Of a stretch of DNA of 64,000 bases, positions 10,830-22,403 are shown piece by piece. The translations under genes and the position numbers were made by a program. Every line of letters starts with the position of its first letter. The stretch's first letter is position 1. The stretch is taken from assembly GCF_030272615.1 (NCBI RefSeq), contig NC_081413.1, forward strand, positions 183,160,951-183,224,950, read 5' to 3'. The notes under the pieces are model-generated. The model was given only the letters and a program-made list of their open reading frames with translations, did not search any database and was not told where the DNA came from. The DNA is from Cryptomeria japonica (taxonomy: Eukaryota; Streptophyta; Pinopsida; Cupressales; Cupressaceae).

Positions 10830-12267
10830 AATATAACAAAGCCCAAGGAATACAGAGGTAACCTTAGCATATTTTAGAGCCCTTCAAAAACCTTAGGACC
10901 CTGGGCTTTAAGACACACACGAAACACCCCCAACTGTGAAAATTTGGCACCTCCAACAATGGGCATCAAGATCACATTCACAATGCTGAAAATCCCCAAG
11001 ATCAATCATTTCATCAAAATTTGAGTAGTCGAAATTTGGGGTCAAAGTTTTTTTGAGAGAGTTCAAAGGGAGTTTAAATATCTACTTAGTTTGGGGAAAA
11101 ACAGACATCACCATTGTCTGAGGAGGCTCACGAACCTTAAAATCGCCTGTAAATTTCTCAATATGAAAGATCGAAGAATTCTTCGCAAAAAAAATTCAAA
11201 AAGTTTCCATTTTTGGAAAAATTTTGTTTTCAGCAAGTTTCCATTTTCGACAAATTCTATTTTTGGATTTCTATTTTTGGAAAATTGCTATGTTTGAAAA
11301 CATTCTATTTTTAGAAAGTTGCTATTTTTGGAAATTTTTCATTTTTGGGGTTCCTTCAAGCCTTCCAAGCCCTAAAATCAAGCTTTAGTGTTTTACTAAT
11401 AAATTTGGCATACGAATTCGAAATTGAGTAAGCAAGATATCATTGTAAAGCTCTCAGATTTCTCTATTAATATCTATTGTGTTTTTTTGCATATCTTCTC
11501 ACGAGTAATTTTTTTTCATTCTTTTGATTTTTTCACTTCATGGTTGATTACTTGGTCACTCTGGTTCGTAGAATCTTTCTGTTTGCAATGGATGGCTTCT
11601 CTTGGGTTGTCCTACTTTTAATTGCAATACTTTACCCTATTTTGCCATTTTAAGCATCCTTTTTAAGAACTTCTTTGTTGTAGACACATTAAGATAAAGT
11701 GTCACTCTTGTGTATGGTTTTTGGGATTTTGTACATTTTGTAGTGCCTTATTTTGTACATGCACTATATTATAAAGTGCCATGGGTAGTTGTGTAGTGCC
11801 TTTTGTTTTGACATTACACTTTTTTTATCACATTCAGATTCTCCTTCATGCACTTCATGGTGACACATAGTTTCAGTGGACTTATCATGCCTCTCCCTTG
11901 TCAGTATTATGGGAGGTTTCTACTATTGGAGCTAATGCTTCCTTGGTTTTGTCTTGGAGGAGACCTTCCATCTTTTTTTATTGACCAATGTTCTTCAAAC
12001 TATTAGCACCTATATTTTCAACTAGCAATTCACTCTTGCATGGTTGAGTAGTGTCGTTGGGGTCACTCGTGCAAAGTCATGTGCCATCTGTATCTTCAAT
12101 TGACAAATGTTTTTCCTTTGTTTTCATCTAATTGTTTGAGTACTACCATTGGGGGCACTCATGCAAATTGTTGTCTTCTTAATCCTGATCATGATCTTAG
12201 TTTCAAAGGAGGTTCTTCATTTAGCCCTATAGTAGTTATCATTTGACAGTTGTCTACAACTTATTTG
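10830..12267. other. non-coding stretch with CTATTTTTGGAAA-type repeats
   Basis: No gene is visible. Between about 11170 and 11350 there are several degenerate copies of CTATTTTTGGAAA/TTCCATTTTTGGAAAA, a loose short tandem repeat. The remainder up to the start of element A is AT-rich text with no recognisable motif; it may be untranslated sequence of the element into which A inserted. Confidence 0.4.
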
Positions 12268-13226
12268 TGTTAGAAAGATGCCTTTGTCTTGTCATAATGC
12301 CAACCCTTTTGATCCAAAAGTAGTCCAAAATCTAGAAGTAGACTAGAAGTAGTGTTTTGGGTTCGAAAGCTATGTTTTGGTCTAGATTATTTGTGTTTTG
12401 ATCTAAAAGAGTTTTTGTATAGATTGTGTGTTGAAGTTTATCAGAAGACTTTTTCATGTATCTATTAATGATCTAGTTGTTCTTTTTGGTTTGGAGCCTT
12501 TTTGTTGATTATAGTTTTGGTTTGGATTAAGATCATGCATTTCACATTTTGGGTTCGGTTGTATATTTTGGGTCAGAAGTGTGCATGCATGTTACAATCT
12601 CTTTTGTGGTTGGTGAAGAGTATTGTTTTAGATTGGTATATATGTACAAATGCAATGCAAATCTAATAGATATATATGTGAATGTGAAATTCAGCAATGA
12701 TTGATTGTGCAACTTAATTTAAGGATGGCGATGTGAGTGATGCAGAGATATCAATTGGTATAAGGTTAATGATGCAGAGACTCAATGGTCTGGATTTTTA
12801 TCAGGTCTGATTTGTGTTATATCTGGAACTCTGATTAGCATACAAAGATGCTTTTTCTCATGTGATTTTTTTTTAATATTGTAAATTCTGTATCTTTCCC
12901 TATTGCAATTATCTTTAGTGTGCAAGTCCCTTTTTATATCTTTCCCAAAGAGCAGTTAGCCTCAGATAGCAAGTCTGGAGTAATGAGCTTCATATTTTTG
13001 TAAACATTTATATATAGTGGATTAATTTTGTGCGTTAACACTCACTGTGGTTTTTCCCAGTTCAAGTTTTCCACGTATAAAATATCAGTGTTCATGTGTG
13101 GATGATTTATGATGTTTTTATTTAGATGTGCTCATCTAAAATAAACTGATTAATGTAAGATTGCAATCCAAAATTTTAATTAATGTTGGTTTACCTCCCC
13201 TCTCAGTATCCAATGTGTGGTCAATA
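12268..13226 (+). repeat. 5' LTR of element A
   Basis: It begins TGTTAGAAAGATGCC and ends GTGTGGTCAATA, with a C-rich CCTCCCCTCTCAG block just before the end. Homology to 41946-42885 runs from the first bases to the last, including a shared TTTTGGTTTGGATTAAGATCAT segment. Frames inside it are not coding. Confidence 0.8.
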
Positions 13227-13228
13227 AT

Positions 13229-13240
13229 TGGTATCAGAGC
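13229..13240 (+). other. primer-binding site of element A (initiator Met tRNA)
   Basis: TGGTATCAGAGC, two bases after the LTR end, is the usual copia primer site complementary to the 3' end of initiator methionine tRNA. It shows which LTR is the 5' one. Confidence 0.85.
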
Positions 13241-13296
13241 CTGGTTCCACCTAAGTAAGGCTAACCACTTGAGGTAGATATAGAGCTTTGGACACT

Positions 13297-13402
13297 ATGT
13301 TTGAAGAAGAACTGAATGATATGGATGCCATGGAATAGATTGATTATGAATGTGAAGGTGTAGTTGACACGGAAAGAGAGCTAAGATCTGCTCTTGTAGA
13401 TC
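13297..13402 (+). pseudogene. element A ORF1, first fragment
   Basis: An ATG soon after the primer site opens an acidic frame (MFEEELNDMDAM) that has one stop and then runs into the G1 insertion. Taking G1 and one copy of its target duplication away, the frame continues without a break at 18974, which supports that G1 landed inside a coding region. The position, straight after the primer site, matches the coiled-coil ORF1 of element B. Confidence 0.55.
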
Positions 13403-13592
13403 TGTTGTCATTGATTTTAGCTAGCCTATACCATGGTATAACCCCTATGAAACTTGTCCATTTCATAGCCTACGTCCTCCAAGGTCATCTGACTTCCCTC
13501 GTAAGTCGTGTCAGTTTGCATCTTCTTTTTTTTTTTTTTTTGTTTTCATGTTTTTGCCATGATCTTTTATTTCATCTTTTGATTGCACTTCA

Positions 13593-14016
13593 GGTTTTAA
13601 AACCCAAAATGTAGTGTTTCTTGTGTTTTCCTAAACGTCAGGTTTTAAAACCCGAAGTGCATTTTTGGTCTGCAAAGTAGTGCAGGTCAGGTTTTACCCA
13701 ACCTGCAAGTCTGCCTATTAGCATGCTGGGTTTTAAAACCTGACCTGCAAGTTTTCTCCATTGGCAGGTTGGGTTTTAAAATCCAACTTGCTAGCATCTT
13801 TTATTGTCACATCAGGTTTTAAAACCCAATGTGGAGATCATATTCAACCCCTACAGGGCGGGTTTTAAAACCCGGCCTGTCTGTCCAGATCTACCTAGTG
13901 ATAGGTCAAGATTTAAAACCTGCCATGTCGGTCTTTTTCTGCACATTTGCAGGTTGGGTTTTAAAACCTGACCTACAACCTAGGTTTTGCCCAACTACAG
14001 ATCAGGTTTTAAAACC
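13593..14016 (+). repeat. array of GGTTTTAAAACC palindromes in the G1 5' LTR
   Basis: Seven perfect copies of the 12-bp palindrome start at 13593, 13641, 13729, 13815, 13861, 13957 and 14005, and near copies lie at about 13689, 13772 and 13909. Spacing is 40-90 bp, and CCTGCA/CAGGTC words lie beside most copies. The array ends about 350 bp upstream of the TATA box, where enhancer elements of an LTR would be expected. Confidence 0.9.
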
Positions 14017-14367
14017 CAACCAGCAGTCTCGATCTACTATTTTTGTGTCTTTTTGTCTAAGGGTAATTTTGATCTTTCAGACATCATTTCAGGTCTTTGA
14101 AATTAACAAACTGATGGGGAATATTCATTTTCATGAATAAAATGTTGCAGATTCTGGCATATGACTCATCCTTCTTGAGTAAGTCAAGAGAGATGAATAT
14201 GAAGAATAAAGTGTCCTCATTGACACTAAGTAATTTTCATGTAGTTGCATCTTTTCTTACTGCAAATTTTCTCATAGTTGCATTTTTATTTTTTGCAATA
14301 GCTGTAGTCAAGTGAGACTTTCAGTTGAATTTTTCAATTGTGCCCACATTTTTCTCAACTCCTTTCC

Positions 14368-14376
14368 TATAAAAAG
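14368..14376 (+). promoter_or_regulatory. TATA box of the G1 5' LTR
   Basis: TATAAAAAG is preceded by a CT-rich run and followed by GAGGAACC. The same site in the 3' LTR is TATAAAAGG at 18235. Transcription of the element would start a few tens of bases downstream. Confidence 0.65.
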
Positions 14377-15117
14377 AGGAACCTCATTTGTAAATATTAA
14401 TCTTTTATAAGCTTAGCAAAACTCAAACAAATTTTGGTCTCAAGTGAAACTTTGAGTTCCCTTATTCTGAGAATTGATCAAGAAAATAAAGAAGGCAATT
14501 TTTATGATTCCAAACTTTGAGTTGGGCAAGAAATTGTTTTATATGAGTGGATGTTCTTTCGTCATTTACTTATATGTGTTTCATATTTTCTTGATGGTAT
14601 TTGTATTTGTTATGTGAGTAAAGGAGATTTCTGAATGTGAATAGAGAGTTTGAGCTATATTATATATTTGGGAATTTTATTTCAATGTAGTGATTAAGTA
14701 GGAGACTTTGCACTACTACTGATTACTTTCCGTGGTTAGAAGTTAAACATATACCTTGAAGACTCTGAGTTGAAAGGTATTTTAGTTGTTAGATCAAAGA
14801 TAGTATCTTTATCTACATAAGACTTTGTGCTTGTGTTGATTTGGAAAGAAAAAGTATTGATTATTGTATGTAATCATAGTTATTGTTGAAAGAAGATTGT
14901 ACCAAGTGAAAGGATACATGTTAATTCTAAAAAAAAAGACAATTATACACCTTGAGCTTAACTCTAGAATTTAATTTTTCAAGTGGTTTGAAATATCAAG
15001 TTCTACGAGGGAGACTCCCCTTGATGAGAGGAGGGACTTTGTCTCAACATAGCTATGTGTGAAATACATATTTTGTCTTCAGTACGCTGGTGACAAAATA
15101 TTCCTCCAACAGTTTTT

Positions 15118-15136
15118 TGGTGACTCTATTGGGGAG
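15118..15136 (+). other. primer-binding site of G1
   Basis: TGGTGACTCTATTGGGGAG begins a few bases after the LTR end. It has the spacing and GGGGA ending of gypsy primer sites. I cannot say with certainty which tRNA it pairs with. Confidence 0.5.
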
Positions 15137-15259
15137 TGACGTGCAACCATTATTTTCTCTTTTGGGTTGCAATGTGTTCTTCCATTGTAATATCTTTATT
15201 GCTAATTTTCTCAAGGTACTAATCTGGCTGATCGAAGTTACACTCGTGGACAATGAGTA

Positions 15260-16160
15260 GTGGGAATTCTTGATCCTACATTTGAGTTTTTGCAGCAGCA
15301 TAATTTTCCATTTTTGACTCCTCCACGAACAAGATCTCCTTTGCAGCAAACAAGGAGTTTTCCTCCTACTACACAGTGGTTTCCTATTCCAGGTGAGCAG
15401 TCAAGTTTTCAAGTTGTGGTTATCCCAACTGTAAGACATTTTATGATTCCCCCATACAATCCACTAAGTATGACCATCCAAGGTTGTTGGGGTACCACGA
15501 TTGGTCCTTTGAAAATTATGGCACCTCTACATGAACTTCAAAAAGGCACAGGAAAGAATTTACCTAAGTTTTTTGGAGATGGTGCTCAACACCCTAATGA
15601 ACATATCACTGCATTTTATATTGCATGTCGTGTTCTCGGGGTTGAGCATGAAGATGTTTCCATAAGGTTATTCATTGAAACCTTTCAAAGCGTAGCTACT
15701 GATTGGTTCTATCATCTTCCCAATAATTGTATCACAAATTGGGCTAGCCTCAAAACAAGGTTTGAGGCAAGGTTCAAACCCGTTGAAGATGAGCATGTGC
15801 TTTTAGCACAATTGGCTCAAATGAAGAAGGAACCACAAGATCCCATGCGGGAATTTGTGGCTAAATTCAACAAGCTATACAACCACATTTTGGCTGCTTC
15901 ACAACCTATTGCTCAAAACTTAAAATGTTTCTTTATAAATGCACAATTGTCAAAGGTGTGTTTTCTTTTGTGAAGAAATGCTCCTACAGATTTGGTTGTC
16001 ACACAATGGTTAGCCACAGAAGTTGATGATGATCTTATCTTTGCCGGTAAGATAAAGATAGAGCCAAATGGGTTCAAGGAAAACTCTTCTTTGGGATCAT
16101 GGGCTACCAAGAGATAAGATTCCATGGTGGAGAAGTTGGCTAATGAGTTGGTTGCCCTCA
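15260..16160 (+). pseudogene. G1 gag protein (Retrotrans_gag domain)
   Basis: The gag core is easily read: LPKFFGDGAQHPNEHITAFY near 15570, then DVSIRLFIETFQSVATDWFY and NWASLKTRFEARFKP, and QDPMREFVAKFNKLYN. This is the Retrotrans_gag fold that builds the particle. The frame is open to about 15973 and then continues past a stop (LVVTQWLATEVDDDLIFAGK). No clear ATG starts it in frame; an ATG at 15253 is one base out, so a small indel near the start is likely. No zinc knuckle is seen. Confidence 0.8.
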
Positions 16161-17091
16161 AAAGGCAAATAGTTCAAGGTGCATTCTCTTCTCCTTATGA
16201 AGACATTCCAAGTAGATCGTATCCAAATACTGCTCCTAGTCATGTAGTTGGAAATCAGGACAACTTCCTTCACCACTAGAAGGGCTTGCACTTGAGGCAC
16301 CATTAGCAAATACAATAGTGGGGAATTCTGAATTTGAACAAAGTGATCTCCCTAATCTCTTCCAAGAGGAGGAAGAAGACATAGCTGGCGACTCTCATAT
16401 TTGGTTTATGCAGTACTAGAAAGTTGTTGAGCATAAAGAAAGGTATATGCTAGATACCATGGACAATACACAACAAGAGGTTGAAGGCCACTTTTCAAAG
16501 GTGCTATTAAAGGAGGACAATCACATCATGAGATGTGAAAAGATGGACATGCATGAGGGTATCGGTCAAGTTGAACAAGATGAGAATGTTGCATCTATAT
16601 TTCAAGCTAATGAACTTGAACATATTATGCATGAAGATAACAAGGAACTTGATGAAGACCTTTTCACAAGCATAATAAAGGATTTTTGTTGAATTCTTGA
16701 TGACAATTCAAATTCTCCCAAATCTAAAGTTTGTGAACATCATGATGAAGCAAGCTATGCAGCTATGTTTTCACTTGGCTCACATGAGGAACCTCATTCT
16801 TTTCAACATGAAGTTGTGGTTGAAGAAACAACTAATAAAGGTGTAATCAGCAAAAGGAGTTTGGATTTCATTCTTTCAAGAGGATGTCCAATCAAACATC
16901 TTGCTTGGTTAGAAGCCAATGGGAGGACAGAGGTTTCACTTGTTCTTGATCCTGTAGATGCACTTGAGGAAGAAGCCAAACATGCATTTCCAGCTGAGCA
17001 GAAGCAATTTACATTTTTTGAACCCATTACATATGATTCATTTCAAGAAGAATGTGAATTTATGCATTTCTTCCAAAGGGTGCTACAATAA
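16161..17091 (+). pseudogene. G1 gag C-terminal acidic extension, function unknown
   Basis: The gag reading sense continues through a frameshift near 16270 into an acidic region (NLFQEEEEDIAGDSHIWFMQ near 16360), then two open parts: 16447-16692, Glu/Asp-rich, and 16765-17091, which contains GCPIKHLAWLEANGRTE and closes FMHFFQRVLQ. None of it resembles protease or polymerase. It may be a long C-terminal domain of gag. Confidence 0.55.
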
Positions 17092-17424
17092 GTTTTTTTG
17101 TCATTGATCATGTTCAATCAGTGTGTGGTCATAAACAATTATGCAAGGTACTGCAAGCTATTAAAAAGAGACTGCTACTTTGGTGAGCCCGTGAATGGTT
17201 TCATTTGAAAGGTTTTCATTGTGGCTAGTTTAGGATAGGTCGGTTTCCTTTTTTAATAGGTGCAATTGCATAATTTTCTGTCTTGTTTTCAATTAGTTAC
17301 TTTGCATTCATCTTTACATCTATGTCTTTGTTTCTTGACTCTATAACCTAATGGATACAGGCACTTGGAGTTCTAGATTCTACAACCTTCAATTGGTGAA
17401 GGTTGTTCCCTAGTCAGAGTCAGA

Positions 17425-18968
17425 TGTTGTCATTGATTTTAGCTAAGCTGAATCATGTGACAACCCCTACAAAACTTGTCCATTTCGTAGCCTACATCCT
17501 CCATAGTCAATTGACTTCCCTCATAAGTCATGTCGGTTTGCATCTTCATTTTTTTTGTTTTTATTTTCATGTTTTTTCCTTGATCTTTTATTTCATCTTT
17601 TGATTGTACTTTGGGTTTTAAAACTTGAACTGCAATGTTTTTATGTTTTCCTACATGTCGGGTTTTAAAACCCGAAGTGCAGGTCAGGTTTTAAAACCCA
17701 ACCTGCAGGGCTTCCCCATTAGTAGGATGGGTTTTAAAACTTGACCTGCTAGCCTCTTCTACTGTCACATCGGGTTTTAAAACCCACCCTGTCAGTCTTT
17801 TTCTGCACATTTCCAGGTTGGATTTTAAAACTCGACTTGCAACCTAGGTTTTTCCCAATTGCAGATCAAGTTTTAAAACCCAACTTGTAGTCTCGATCTC
17901 CTGATTTTTATATCTTTTTGTCTAAGGGTAATTTTGATCTTTCAGGCATCATTTTGGGTCTTTGAAGCTGACAATCTGATGGTGAATATAGATTTTCATG
18001 AATAAAATGTTGCAGATTCTGGTAGATGATTGATCCTTCTCCAAGTAAATCAGGAGGGAGGAAAATGAAGAATAAAGTGTCCTCATTGACACTAAGTACT
18101 TTTCATGTAGTTGCATATTTTCTTACCACAAATTTTCTTGCAGTTGCATTTTTATTGTATGCAGTAGTTGTAGTCAAGTGGGACTTTGCAGTTGAATTAG
18201 TAAATTGTGCTCACATTTTTCTCAACTCCTTTTCTATAAAAGGAGGAACCTCATTTGCAAATATTTATCTTTTATAAGCTTAGCAAATTGCCAAATTTTG
18301 GTCTCAAGTGAAACTTTGAATTCTCTTATTTTGAGAATTGATCAAGAGAATAAAGAGGGCAATTTTTATGATTCCAAACTTTGAGTTGGGAAAGAAATTG
18401 TTTTATATGAGTGGATGTTCTTTCATCACTTATATGTGTTCCATATTTTCTTGATGGTATTTGTATTTATTATGTGAGTAAAGGAGCTTTCTTAATGTGA
18501 ATATAGAGTTTGAGCTATCTTATATATTTGAGAATTTATTGCAACGTAGTGATTAAGTAGGAGATTTTGCACTACTACTGATTATTTTCCATAGTTAGAA
18601 GTTATACATATACCTTGAAGACTTTGAGCTGAAAGGTATTTTAGTGGTTAGATCAAAGATAGTATCTTTATCTACATAAGACTTTGTGCTTGTGTTTATT
18701 TGGAGAGAAAAAGTTTTGATTGTTGTACGTAATTGTAGTTATTGTTGAAAGAAGATTGTACCAAGTGAAAGGATACATGTTGATTCAGAAAAAAGAGAAT
18801 TATACACCTTGAACTTAACTCTAGAATTTACTTTTTCAACTGGTTTGAAATATCGAGTTCTACCAGGGAGCATCCCCTTGATGAGAGGAGAGACTTTGTC
18901 TCAACATAGTTGTATGTGAAATACATATTTTGTCTTCAGTACATTGGTGACAAAATATTCACCCAACA
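17425..18968 (+). repeat. 3' LTR of G1
   Basis: This 1544-bp partner of 13403-15111 ends CACCCAACA, followed at once by the AGATC duplication. Its palindrome array is shorter and more mutated. It keeps the TATA box (18235) and the long shared tail up to the end. Confidence 0.85.
17614..17878 (+). repeat. palindrome array in the G1 3' LTR
   Basis: Three perfect GGTTTTAAAACC copies lie at about 17661, 17687 and 17773, with at least four variants (for example GGTTTTAAAACT near 17614 and 17730). This is the homologue of the richer array in the 5' LTR. Confidence 0.85.
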
Positions 18969-18973
18969 AGATC

Positions 18974-19329
18974 TAGATGACAGAAGATTTAAACTGAAGA
19001 AAGCTAAAGACAATTTTTCTCACCTAAGAAAGTTTCTAAATGAAAAAAAAAATCAAATGGATTATCTTGATACAGAGGTAAACAAAAAAAAAGGGGATTG
19101 TACTAAACTTGAGAAAGAGATGCATAAGCTGAGACAAGAATTTTAGGCAAAGGAGTAGATTGATAAAGTCATAAAGCTTAAAGGTGGAAGTGAATTTCTT
19201 GGTGTTGTACGCAGTGCTCAGAAATAAAGAAAAGACAAAGAAGGCTTGGGATATGAACAAGGAGAATTTTCAAAAGGAAAAGAGAAGAACATTGATCTTG
19301 CGGTTCAAAATGCTCGGAATTCTCTTATG
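18974..19329 (+). pseudogene. element A ORF1, coiled-coil fragment
   Basis: Directly after the G1 target duplication the A reading frame resumes with DDRRFKLKKAKDNFSHLRKF and DTEVNKKKGDCTKLEKEMHK, a Lys/Glu-rich heptad pattern typical of a coiled coil. One stop lies near 19144, and the sense continues to GEFSKGKEKNIDLAVQNAR before the Tat-like element cuts in at 19335. ORF1 of element B has the same coiled-coil part in the same place. Confidence 0.6.
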
Positions 19330-19334
19330 GTTTC

Positions 19335-20803
19335 TGTATGCGGGAAAAGCGGGTCGATAGAACTCAAAATGTGAAAAACAAAGCTCTAGGGAGCATTGCT
19401 CACACACCCACAGGACTTCTTGGTGCAAGTTATGGAGTCATGAAGTATGGCTCAGCTTCCCAAAGTTGGTTCCATGGTTCTCTATCTTACATGGTCCCTC
19501 AAACCAATGTTTTTGCTCTCAGATCACTAAGAAAAATGGTTTAGGGATGACAAATGCAAGAATGAGGGATGATTTTGTTGATTTTAAGATGAGATGCATC
19601 CTAAGCTATGCATAATCCTATAAATGCAATAAACTAGTTATAAGATGACAAGGTTAGTAAACAAGAGTATCCTAGCATACTATATTAGTCTATGATTAAG
19701 CTAAATGATAAGGAACATACTCTAAATTTGCATATTTAGATTAATTCCTATTTAAAAGAGAGGCTAAATGATGAGCATAAATGATATATGAAAGCTTGAA
19801 TGGATTTTAGTATAAGTGTGATACTAAAGACTTGGATTGTTTTGAAAATGGAGGAATGAGAGCTCTATTTATAGCAAAAATAGGGCAATGGATGGTCAGG
19901 ATTGAAAGAGGTAATCAAGGGTTAAGTTTGAAAGTTGGGAATACATGTTTGCAATTGGCACCAATGAAATGGTGACAATTGTCAACATAAGGTTGGTTGA
20001 GAGGAGATGTAAGAAGCATTAAATGCTTGAGAAGACCTCATGGTTACCCTAGGGGTTAAGGGTTAAGGTTAAGTTAGGGTTATCCATTGGATAAAGAGTT
20101 TATGCAAAGGATAAACTCTTGTGCAAAGGTTTAAGGATAACCACGGTCAAAGCAATAAATGCTTGATAAGACCCCTAGGTTATATGGAGGTTGAGTTTAT
20201 GGAAATTCTTTAACCATGTAAGAGGGTTGAGTTAACCATTAATGGTTATGAAGACTTTGGGGACAAATTTGTAAGAGTCCTTCCAAATTTGGGTGTATTC
20301 AACAAGTTAGCTTGTTGAATGGATAAAGGCTTTAATGCCTTTTGAAGACTTTACTCCAAATTTGAGAAGTGACCTCCACAAATTTAGGGAAAAGGGATAA
20401 TGGATAGGTTTGGGTTAATTAATCAGGATTAGAAGAATCTAGAAGAGGTTAGAAAAAGGGATAGGAAGCAAGTGGGAGGTGTAGGATTTTGCAAGTGGGT
20501 GAGGGAAAATAGAAATAATTTAAAATAAATTTCTTTATTTCTATTTGGTTGCAATTAAATAAATTAGGTTTATTTAATTTACGATAACTATTTTAATTAA
20601 ATTTGAATTTAATTAAAAAGTGGATAGGGGCTTTAATTGAATAAAATAAATTTATTCTATTAAATGGGTATAGTGAATTTAATTGAGTAATTTACTTAAT
20701 TAAATAGAGGAATACGGGTAATTTAATTAAATTGGATTTAATTAAATAGAGAAATGAACATAAAATATTCATTTAGGAATATGGTCATTTTTATACGTCT
20801 ACA
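19335..20803 (-). repeat. 3' LTR of the Tat-like element
   Basis: It reads TGTATGCGGG at the left and ends GTCTACA, so on the minus strand it starts TGTAGACG. The partner copy is at 36346. A TATA-like site lies near 19866-19873 on the minus strand. The adjoining polypurine tract at 20804 marks it as the 3' LTR. Confidence 0.9.
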
Positions 20804-20817
20804 TTTTGCCCCTCTTT
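20804..20817 (-). other. polypurine tract of the Tat-like element
   Basis: On the minus strand AAAGAGGGGCAAAA abuts the LTR, the place where plus-strand DNA synthesis would be primed. Confidence 0.8.
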
Positions 20818-21150
20818 GAAGTTACGTGTGTGCACATGTTATTTCAAAGAAAATGATGTGTCATTGCGATTTTATGATCAATGTTGTCTTTATGGATTTT
20901 CATGTCATGCCCCAGATTTGATGTGCGATGCCCCAGATTTGATAAACGATGGTGATAATGCCCCCTCGGGAGATGAATCAAGATTTTGGAAAATTTGATT
21001 TGATTTGATAATTGCGTTTGTGGTGCAAAATTTTAGCTAGGTGAAATGTTTAAATTGATTCATCTCCCGATAATTGATGTGTGCGAGGGTATGAAGGATT
21101 CCACGAGAAAATTACATGCTCATTTTCCTAACCCTAATTTCATTTTACCC

Positions 21151-21158
21151 TATAAAAG
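21151..21158 (+). promoter_or_regulatory. TATA box of the antisense gene
   Basis: CCCTATAAAAGGG lies about 100 bp before the first ATG of the proposed antisense gene. No other ATG lies between this box and 21250. It points right, against the retroelement. Confidence 0.6.
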
Positions 21159-21249
21159 GGAAAAAGTGCATTGTTTTGTCTCATTTGTGCTTGTTGACTT
21201 TGGAGAAAGAGACTTTTGGAGAGAAGACAAAATTCCTATTCCCTATTCT

Positions 21250-21306
21250 ATGCATCGATTCGAGTGCATTCAGAGGCATCGGAGGCTCACCACGTATGGA
21301 CCACCA
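21250..21306 (+). CDS. antisense plant-mobile-domain gene, proposed exon 1
   Basis: This is the first ATG downstream of the TATA box. The 19-codon exon is rich in Arg and His and ends in two Pro codons at CCA|GTAAAT, a good plant donor site. The phase at the donor is 0, the same as at the acceptor CTTTTTGACAG before 22404, so the exons join in frame. Exon 2 has no ATG near its start, which also calls for an upstream exon. All this is inference; no transcript is known to me. Confidence 0.5.
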
Positions 21307-21394
21307 GTAAATCAACCCTTTTGACCCCTTTTGGATTTTTTATTTGATCGTTTTTGGTTAGTTTTTTATTTTGGAAATTCGGTTTTAATGTTTT

Positions 21395-21840
21395 AGCACA
21401 TAAAAGTCTTAGTTTAGCGCATATGAAAAATTCAGTAGTGCATAGGGTAGCATTTTAGGGTAGCGTCCGAAAATTTATAGGTTAGCATATGAAATTTTTA
21501 GGTTAGCGCATGGTTGTAGGTTAGTGCATGATGGACATAGGGTAGCGCTTTGGGTCAAAAGGGTAGCGCATAGGGTCCACAAGGGGTCGCATGGGTAGGG
21601 GGATGTAGCGCGTAGGTTAGACATAGCGCATAGGGTTAAATAGGTAGCGCAAGCATGGGATAGGTTAGCGCATGGGTTGGTTTTAGCGCTTAGGGTAGAT
21701 TAGTTGGCGCATGGAGAAAAAAAGATAGTGCATAGAGTTAGTCTAGCACATAGGGTAGATAGGATAGCGCATGGAGAAAACAGGGTAGCACATGGATATA
21801 GTTTAGCGCATAGCCAAAGTTAATTAGCACATGGATGGGG
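21395..21840 (+). repeat. array of TTAGCGCAT-type motifs, forward
   Basis: About twenty copies of a word like (T)TAGCGCATRGGG, many with AGCACAT or AGTGCAT variants, follow each other every 15-25 bp. The array lies inside the proposed intron of the antisense gene. The same word appears on the minus strand in the retroelement leader (34139-34495 and 36003-36235). Confidence 0.85.
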
Positions 21841-22064
21841 TTTTGCAAGATTTGGATGATTTTTTAATGTAGAAAATTACATAGGAAAAGGTCAGTTTTG
21901 CCTGGGGAGGTGGATTTTTGTCATTTGCTGTGTTTTTTGATAATTTGTCCAATAAGAGTATTGATATAACTTGGTTTAATTTGTGATTGTTCAAGTTATT
22001 GATGTAGATATTAATGTGTTGTTTTGATCGAACCATGATTTGATTTGCACCGTTTCAAGTTCAT

Positions 22065-22310
22065 ATGTGTGGAGCCTGATTTGTGTTACAAGTTGATATG
22101 GGTTGGAAACTTGAGTTGTTTTACAAACTAATATGGGTTGGAAACTTGAGTTGTTTTACAAGCTGATATGGGTGGGAAACTTGATTTATTTTACAAGTTT
22201 ATGTGATGTGGAGACTTGAGTTGTTTTACAAGTTTAGATATGGTTTTTGAAAACTTGAGTTGTGTTACAAGTTGTTATGGAATGATATGATGTGGAACTT
22301 GATTAGATTT
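22065..22310 (+). repeat. degenerate tandem repeat of about 37 bp in the intron
   Basis: The unit is roughly GGAAACTTGAGTTGTTTTAC AAGYTGATATGGGTT, repeated about six times with changes. It lies in the second half of the proposed intron, just before the acceptor region. Confidence 0.75.
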
Positions 22311-22403
22311 GCAAATTGTTTCATGTTTTTGATGTGATTTTGATTTTGATATTCTTTGTTTTGATGTGGAAACTGATATTGGATTTGTTTTTCTTTTTGA
22401 CAG

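Larger units (their letters stand above)
13403..15111 (+). repeat. 5' LTR of G1
   Basis: This 1709-bp LTR runs from TGTTGTCATTG to CTCCAACA. It has an array of GGTTTTAAAACC palindromes in the U3 part and a TATA box at 14368. It is longer than its partner because the palindrome region has lost sequence in the 3' copy. Confidence 0.85.
13403..18968 (+). mobile_element. G1: gag-only Ty3/gypsy element
   Basis: Two homologous LTRs (13403-15111 and 17425-18968) begin TGTTGTCATTG and end CCAACA. An exact 5-bp target duplication AGATC flanks the element (13398-13402 and 18969-18973). The 2.3-kb interior codes only for a gag protein and an acidic tail; there is no room for, and no trace of, protease, polymerase or integrase. 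The element is therefore non-autonomous and would need enzymes from a gypsy relative. It sits inside ORF1 of element A. Confidence 0.85.

Noticed and set aside
13229-13240. A tRNA gene fragment
   Set aside because: The match covers only the 3' end of initiator Met tRNA beside an LTR, so it is a primer-binding site.
13593-14016. CRISPR-like array of regularly spaced repeats
   Set aside because: The repeats are 12-bp palindromes with uneven, related spacers inside a plant LTR; there is no cas gene, and the organism is a plant.
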